From Yamagishiella unicocca (taxonomy: Eukaryota; Chlorophyta; Chlorophyceae; Chlamydomonadales; Volvocaceae), in NCBI GenBank assembly GCA_003116995.1, contig BDSL01000007.1, positions 434,001 through 498,000 on the forward strand: a stretch of DNA of 64,000 nt, in the 5' to 3' direction. Position 1 is the stretch's first letter; the number at the start of each line of letters is the position of its first letter. The translations under genes and the position numbers were made by a program. Under the pieces are notes generated by a model. The model made no database searches and was not told the DNA's origin. It was given only the letters and a program-made list of their open reading frames with translations. Below, piece by piece: positions 57,500-64,000 of this stretch.

Positions 57500-59227
57500 T
57501 CGAGGTTGAGCCTCACGTGACGAGTGTGTTTTGTGTGGATGTGTCAACAGAGCTGAACCGTGTGCATGAGAGCGACCGCGAGAAGTATTTATTGGACGCC
57601 GGAGGAATGAAAGGAGGGTTAGCAGTGGATGAGGTTGGAGAGCATGGGCTCCGGTAAGCTGTGAGGAATGCTTATAGTGGTTAGATCGTTGGGAGGGCGA
57701 GGACGACTGCTGATCAGGTTTGCCCGCACGGCTTGGGAGCTGTGCGCATGGGTGAGAGCGGGTAGGATTTATGCCGGGTGAGAAGGAAGTTTTGAGCGAC
57801 CAGAGGGTCGGGGTAGTTCCGGATGCATGTGAAGGGTACAGCTCCCGCTTGCATGATTTGACTGGTGGGCGTAGGAAGCCGCATGATGACGGTGTACAAG
57901 GGGCGACTCCATCTGCCAAGAGGAGCGCCCCATGACTGATGGTTCAGTGACTGTAAGCCGTGTGCTGCAGGGCTGTGATGCCACACCGCTGGGGCTAGCA
58001 ACGGTGATACTGTTCCCAGGCACAGTCTCAATCCGCTGCCTTGCAGTTACCTAGGAGAGGAATTGGGCTGAGGCGGCCTTTTTGTGGAATACAACATTCG
58101 GGGATACGGTTGGCAGATTCACCGCAGACCATGTTTGGACGATAATGTGTGCCGGGTCCATTTTTGGGGTATGCATATGTCTTTAGGCAAGAAGAGGCAA
58201 TGTTAAACCTTATAAACATCCTCACAACAAAACACTATCATAGCGCCCGTACGTTGTCCTGTGGGCCGGAAGGCTTTTTGGGATTGCCGATTGTCAGAAA
58301 AGAATAAAGGTGGTCCACAATTAGGGGCTTCCACACTAGTATGAGGGCTACAGGTAAAGAAGCCGGCGACGTTGCCTACCCGGGCCGACGCGTCGTATGG
58401 CCGACAGCTATACCCTCGCGACGCGCTTGGCGGCCTGTTAGGCAGCCAAACCCACTGCTACAGAACCTACTAAACATGGAGCCACTTATGTCTGGGATGC
58501 ACCCGAGTAGTTCCGGTCCCCCCATCAGGATAAAACAAACCCATGACGACAAAACACACACACGGGAATGGTAGCGATGCTGTCCGTCCATCAACGCACG
58601 CGTCCAGAATGCCTTTGACCTGTACACGCCGTCAATGATGGGGTCATCCGAAAGAATACGATACTTGGCGGAATGCCTGCAAACCAATCCACACGCCCTG
58701 CCCTGCGCCAACAAAAGGACTCCCGCCGCCCTTGCACGTGCAACCCGCAGGACTGCACGAGCGCGCCTCTGCCCACCTCCCCGCTCCCATGAAACGCGCC
58801 CGCACCCGCGTTGCGCTGTTCCTGTCCTCCGTCTCCTGCCTCCTGTCCTGCCGGCCACGAGGCCTCTTGCAACCGGGTCGTCTCGGCACCCACCCCCGCT
58901 GCGCGACGCGCGCACTGCAGCCACGGCAGTAGCCACTGCAGCAGCAGCTGTTGCTGCTGCCCTGCTTACTCGCCCGCACACACGCGCTTCCTAGTCCACT
59001 CCATCTGCTGCCCCCACGCAGCGATAACAGGCACCCGCAAGCACACGGCGCGCTGCCCCAGCCGGCTCCCTGAAACACCGGGTTCACCGATTCCCAGTTC
59101 TCCCACCCACGCCCATCCCCGCTCTATACACGTCCAAGTCCGCGGCCAGCTCGCCGGTGCGAATGGCAGCCGACTCTTCTTATGTCTAAGGCTCCCTTGA
59201 GTCCCCCTTGAGCTTCCCTGGAGCTCC
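57500..59227. other. Convergent intergenic region, PheRS and ATCase 3' ends
   Basis: No convincing gene was found. A TGTAA at 57952-57956 could end the PheRS transcript. A minus-strand open stretch near 58376-58981 contains AKYRILSDDPIIDGVYRSK but lacks any domain and is probably chance in GC-rich DNA. Confidence 0.35.
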
Positions 59228-61212
59228 CTACATCTTGACCGCCGGGTGGCCGTCCAGTAGGCACAGCTTCAGCAGCGCCATGCGCACGTAAAGGCCGTTG
59301 CGCGCCTGGCGGAAGTACGCGGCCCGCGGGTCGCTGTCCACGTCGGTCGTAATCTCGTCCACACGCGGCAGCGGGTGCATCACCACTGCGTGCGGCTGCA
59401 GGATGCGCATGATGTCCCGGTCGATGATGTACTTGCCGCGGGCGGCGGCGTAGTCGTCCATGTTGAGGAAGCGCTCCTTTTGGATGCGGGTCTGGAGGAG
59501 GGAGGGAAGAGCGGGGAGGCATGGAGGCGCTCGAGACGTGTTGCCAGCACCGCACGTCCTCACGCGCCCTCTCCGTAGGTCCTCACTTACGATTAACAGT
59601 CCAGCGACGAACGACAAACACCTCCCCTTTACCCACCTGGTACAGCACGTCCACGTCAGCAGCCACCTCCCGCAGGTCCGCCACCTCCGTCCACTTGACT
59701 CCCCGGGCGGTCAGGTAATTCTGCGGCGCGGGGGGGGGGAGGGCAGGGAAGGGCGGTCAGGCGCCAGAGCGAGACGGGGAGGGGACGGAAGAGGCGATGT
59801 AGCGGGTCCTCCTTTGCGGGGGCTGCGCGCGCGGCGGTCCAAAGGAGGACCTAGGAACTGTGCCTTCCGTTCATCTATTACCTCCTCGGGTCACCATTGA
59901 TGCCGTCCCCGTCTCCAGTGGCCCCCTCCCCAGTGACTGCATACGACCTTCGTCTTTCGCTATCCTCGCCCCAGTTCTCCAGCATGCATCTCGAAACGTC
60001 CTTTCTAACCGGTTTTTTCTCGCATCCACAGGTCTTCCTCGAAATCCCCAGTGACTGCCCAGCACCCCCACCTCGATGTCGTTGGCCTCCCTCCCCAGTG
60101 CCCCTCTGCCCAGCGCCCCCACCTTGATGTCGTCCCGCATGCGAACGACCTCCGGCGCAACAAAATAGATCTCGATGTTGTTGTACATCGATAGCAGCAT
60201 ACACAGCGACCGCACGGTACGGCCATTCGCCAGGTCGCCGATCATGCCGACCTTGATGCCCTCTAGCCGCCCAATCTCCCGCTGGATGGTGTAGAGGTCC
60301 AGGAGCGCCTGCGTGGGGTGCTGGCCGGGCCCGTCGCCGGCGTTGAGGATAGGCACGGAGGCCACCGCGGCCGCCCGCTTGGCCGAGCCCTCCTGGGAAT
60401 GGCGGATGACGATGCAGTCCGCGTAGCCCTCCACCGTCCGGACGGTATCTGGGCGCGGGATTTGGCGTTTTCAGGGGTTTGGGGAATTGGGCGGTGTTGC
60501 AACATCACCGGGGGCGGACATTTCTGCGTTGCAACATCAGCCGAGGCATCGTCCCTGGAGCCGTTTTATAAACCTGTCCCGCAGAAGGCCTTCCCTTGAC
60601 CTGCTGCTTGTCGCTGGTGCGTCGCCGGACCCCGTCCCACCTACCCAGCCCCGCCCTTCCCGCCCTGGTGCCGTCCCGTCCTGGTGCCGTCCCGTCCCGC
60701 CGTCAGCTGTTGGGGGGGAAGGGTGGGCTTGTCCCTTCCTGGAGCAGCTCACCCTCAAGCGTCTCGCCCTTGGCTGCCGAAGAGTACTCGCCAGCGGACT
60801 CGGTTGACAGCACGGTGCCTCCCAGGCGGCTCATTGCAGACTCAAACGACAAGCGAGTGCGCGTGGAAGGCTCGTAAAACAGCGTTGACATGATGAAGCC
60901 GCTGAGCACGTGCGACTCTGGCGTGCCGGGCCGGACCTTCTCCATCTTCAATGCCTCCTTGAAGACGACATCCACGGCCGCTCGGGTGAAGTCGCCAGAG
61001 TCAACCACATGCTTAAGTTTTTTCAGGTGCCAGTCGATAGTCGCGCCGTTGTTGGATACGGACGAGCCCGGCGCTGAGGGCGCCGGCGCGGTGGCGGAGG
61101 CGGCAGCGCGGATGGTAGTGCAAACGCGAGCCAGCGGCAGCTGGGCAGCCGCGACAGGCCTGCGCCCGCTCGCGTGCCTTATTCCCTGGGCGGACCCGTG
61201 CAGAGTTTGCAT
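59228..61212 (-). CDS. PYRB: Aspartate carbamoyltransferase (ATCase), plastid-targeted catalytic chain
   Basis: Four exons join in phase: 60753-61212, 60123-60448, 59637-59720 and 59228-59491, giving 377 residues. The first ~50 residues are Ala/Ser/Arg/Pro-rich ([20 protein letters not shown]), a likely chloroplast transit peptide. The carbamoyl-phosphate site is [20 protein letters not shown]. The 80s-type loop follows in [17 protein letters not shown] and [17 protein letters not shown]. Then come [35 protein letters not shown], and the aspartate-binding [20 protein letters not shown]. The enzyme condenses carbamoyl phosphate with aspartate, the committed step of de novo pyrimidine synthesis, which is plastidial in green algae and plants. 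Exon 2 is followed by a duplicated copy of its own end and donor inside the intron (see findings), and that intron also holds dispersed repeat copy C. Confidence 0.96.
59982..60046 (+). repeat. Copy C of a ~65-bp dispersed repeat
   Basis: It lies in the ATCase intron between exons 2 and 3. It contains AGCATGCATCTCGAAACGTC at its left end and CGCATCCACAGGTCTTCCTC near its right end, closely matching copy B (19488-19550) and the reverse complement of copy A (13228-13290). Confidence 0.8.
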
Positions 61213-62294
61213 TTTTGCGAGGCTCCAAATTAAGTTGACGGACGTCTGATACCCTGTGTGTAACTAGCTGAATTTATAGGTATGGCACTTTGACGGGAGC
61301 GCTAGCTACGCAGTATTGAACAACATTCCGGTAGAAAATAATTTGCGAAAAAATCTGTCCCACGTCAGCCGGTCAGCGCGCCGCCAAATTGCGGGGTTCG
61401 TTAGACATCGTACCAAGGCACCAATCTCGTATCGATTCTCACGCTCTAAGAATAGGAACATAATAGAAATGCCAGGGACCTCGGCACCTCGTTCGTGAAA
61501 AGCCCGCCTTTGACGACGGTTCGGTTGTTGCTACAACGTTGGCCTGGACAGGTTCTTAATTTCTCAGCTGTTCATTACGCTCGGCTCATGCCAATCCTTC
61601 TCCCTAACCCCTTAATGCCTTAACAGACGTGACATTGGCAAAAGAACAAATTACTTTGAAGCCTGCGACGGCTCGTCTTCGTGAGACTGTCGCCATAAAC
61701 CGGTTGCGTATGATTCCGCCACGGTACCAATTGTTGCAAGGGTTTACGTCGCGGTCCACGGTTCCTTCACTTAGCGGCAGTCAAAATCATGCGTGCTGTG
61801 GATTAACTTGCTGCATATGAACCCTCTCAGATGGCCGACGAAAATTATCGGTATACCTCAAGCACGAGTACTGCTTCCACGGAGTGAAATGTGCACGAGT
61901 ACGACGTACGACCACATTCTGCTTGAGACTGCGGCGTCCGAGGAGATTTACCAGCGCATCACTAGCCTTGCATATCTAGTAGACTGCCAAATTCAGCAAG
62001 CGACCCAACTGGACTCCGCCACGAGCGCAGGACATAATGCAAACTCGTGTAGAATCAAAGCAGCCAAATCTGCCACTGAATTAACACCCTGCGAACTGGC
62101 TCGCCTGCGTAAAAGTAGACAAACTCGAGGCGATCGGCTTGCACGTGGCCGTCCACCACTACTCATTTAGCAGGTGGTGCCACCCCCGGCTGCCGGGGGC
62201 TGGCAACGCCCGCGATAGGCTTACAGTTGGCCTCTTTGACCGCCGCCCGCGTCAGTAAGGCCGGCGCCGGCCTACTGCCGGGCCGGCCACAAAG
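61213..62294. promoter_or_regulatory. Divergent intergenic region between ATCase and coiled-coil gene
   Basis: About 1.1 kb, lower in GC than the flanks, with no gene recognised. A perfect hairpin CCCCCGGC-T-GCCGGGGG sits at 62183-62199, about 100 bp before the coiled-coil gene's start codon, where it could affect the 5' UTR. Confidence 0.4.
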
Positions 62295-63771
62295 ATGTCC
62301 TCCCTCCTACGCGAGGCGTGTGCTGGCAGCGGTGGTTCGCGCCTCAGTTATGACATGCCAGCAAGCCCCTATATCAGCGGCATTGCTGAGCAGGTGGGCG
62401 CAACGGCAGTGGTAAAGCGGTCGGACGAACCCTCGGCGGGGCGCTCAATGCACGGCCTATCGTGGGCAAGACCGCTTTTCTCTCATTTTTACCTCTTCCA
62501 GCCTTTAATACTAGTCGATTCCTTTCACGTTACGGGGCTCCTGCGGGGCGCCTGCTAGGGTGGCACTAGAGGTCCACGTCGTCCCCTAGTTGCGGCGCGC
62601 GTGTGGTGCAGCCTGAGCTTATCGTCCCCTCTCCTCACGGATCCAACCACACCTGCCCCAACTCATTCCAACCTCTGTATTCGCAACTCGAAGGACATAC
62701 TGCCCCTGCAAGCCCGTTTCCCTCCCCCCTTCCCGACACAAACCTCTTTGACGCAAGACAACGAGGGCGCAATGCTTTCGCACCTCATTGCTGCCACTCT
62801 GCGGCTGCATGCACAATCTTACCGAATCCCTGCCATGCTGCATCCCCACGCCGCCCACCCCCCTTCCCCTCCTGGCTCAGGCTCAGCACATAAAGACGCT
62901 GCAGGAGCGCGTAGCCGATCTGGAGGAGGCGCTGAAGCGCGAGCGCCACCGTGCCGACTTGTGCCAGCAGCAGCTGGAGCAGTGCATCGCCGCCACGGCC
63001 GCACAGGCCGCGACGGCGGCGCTGAGCTCTTCGCCCTCTCCCTGGACTGCAGCAGCGGCGGCAGCGGCGGCGGAAGCAGCGGCGGCGGGGCCTCCAGGGG
63101 CGCCAACACGGTCGATGTCAGCCAACGTGGCAACGCCCGCCGGCGTTTGCGCTGCGCTAGCGGCTGGGTCTGCCAGCGCCGGCGCCAGCGCCAGCGGGGG
63201 CGGCCCGTGCTCTTGGGACCGTGTTCCGCCACCCCCCACCCACGCCTCGCCTGCTGCAACCCCGGCGCTTCGCCCGGCGCCACCGAAACCGCCTCCCTCC
63301 CACCCGTCGACCCCTGGGTCGCCGCTCTGCCTCTCCTCACCCTCGCTCGTTGACCCGGCGCTTGCGCCCAGGGGGCAGCCCGTGCCCGGTGGCAGCATCA
63401 GCAGGGCCGCCGGCGCCGGCGCCGCCGATGCAGCAGCGGGGTTGACCTCGTCGGCGGCGTTGCGTTCCACGGATTCTTACCCCTCGGTGCCGTCGGGCAG
63501 CTCTGACGCGGGGGACCATCACAGGCTGCAGCAGCAGCAGCAGGACGGCGCCTTCGTGGAGGACCATGTTGCGGCGGCGGCCGCGGTGGCGGCGGCGCTG
63601 GGCCCGCGCTGCGCCTCGTGTGCTCACCTAGCCGGCGCCGCTCGCACCCCAGCCGCCGACGAGGGTCGACCTGTCGGCCCCGGCGCCACCGCCGCCGAAG
63701 GCGGCGTCACGATCACTAAGCGGGAGTACGAGCTGTTGCTGCTCAAGGACAAGGCGATGGATGTGCTGCAG
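62295..63771 (+). CDS. Coiled-coil protein, 5' part (continues past right edge)
   Basis: Exon 1 is 62295-62393 (MSSLLREACAGSGGSRLSYD, ending ISGIAEQ before gtgggc). Exon 2 is 62881-63771 after the acceptor ctggctcag. Both junctions are phase 0. Exon 2 opens with a clear heptad coiled coil, AQHIKTLQERVADLEEALKR then ERHRADLCQQQLEQCIA. A long low-complexity Ala/Ser/Pro/Gly-rich region follows. The exon then ends with another helical segment, TITKREYELLLLKDKAMDVL-Q, before the donor gtgggt at 63772. The remaining 229 bp are intron. About 330 residues are visible. The YELLLLKDKAMDVLQ segment suggests that coiled coil resumes in the next exon. No function can be assigned; cytoskeletal, basal-body or trafficking scaffolds are possible. 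Confidence 0.65.
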
Positions 63772-64000
63772 GTGGGTGAGGGGGAACTTGAGGTTCAGTA
63801 TGGTTAAGAGGGTGGGATGGGCGTGTATAATATGCGTCGCTGTCTCGAGGCCGCGAAGTGGCGGGGAGGGGAGCTGGGGAGGGGAGGGACTGCTTGTCAG
63901 CGGCGGAGCGGGGAGGGTGCAAGCAGGGAGGTGCTCTGGTCGCAGCACTCCAGCCAAGGTCGTCACGGATCCGCACAGGTAGGCTGCCATGCCCCAGGGC

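Noticed and set aside
58376..58981. 201-residue minus-strand ORF between PheRS and ATCase
   Set aside because: It has no recognisable domain, has an Ala/Arg-rich start typical of chance GC-rich frames, and lies where the two 3' UTRs are expected.

Overview
The window looks like nuclear DNA of a chlamydomonadalean (volvocine) green alga. The reasons are GC-rich sequence, many short exons with GT/AG introns whose phases join cleanly, TGTAA-type polyadenylation signals, minisatellite-filled introns, a hydroxyproline-rich cell-wall-type glycoprotein, and a selenocysteine glutathione peroxidase with a foldable SECIS element. No prokaryotic operon, CRISPR array, rRNA or convincing tRNA was seen. 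All gene models were assembled by hand from reading frame, splice sites and phase, with no alignment.

Left part (1-12 kb): the 5' part of an AT-hook protein gene runs off the left edge (minus). A selenoprotein glutathione peroxidase (plus) has an in-frame UGA at 1024-1026 and a SECIS at 2647-2729. A cold-shock-domain protein (minus) and a 12-exon presenilin gene (plus, 5481-11101) are divergently arranged.

Middle (12-32 kb): a 24-exon importin-11-type karyopherin gene (minus, 12542-23955) has introns carrying several tandem arrays, the largest about 36 copies of a 22-bp unit. It is divergent from a 14-exon Sec1/Munc18-family gene resembling SCFD2 (plus, 25386-31697).

Accessory-looking stretch (32-48 kb): a 725-bp element with two apparently perfect 315-bp inverted arms, a two-exon gene with DVDIF and FDLDCC motifs, a weak ORF, about 3 kb of lower-GC hairpin-rich DNA, a 9-exon gene for a Pro-rich extracellular rod joined to a transmembrane segment and Ser/Pro-rich tail (minus, 38694-44674), and about 3 kb of lower-GC DNA without a gene.

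Right part (48-64 kb): a 14-exon dynamin-like gene (plus, 47872-54961) keeps the stalk, PH domain and GED but shows no GTPase domain. Then come an intronless organellar phenylalanyl-tRNA synthetase (plus), a 4-exon plastid-type aspartate transcarbamoylase (minus), and the 5' part of a coiled-coil protein gene that leaves the right edge. The genes are typical unlinked eukaryotic housekeeping genes: membrane traffic (SCFD2, dynamin), nuclear import, intramembrane proteolysis, redox defence, pyrimidine synthesis and organellar translation.
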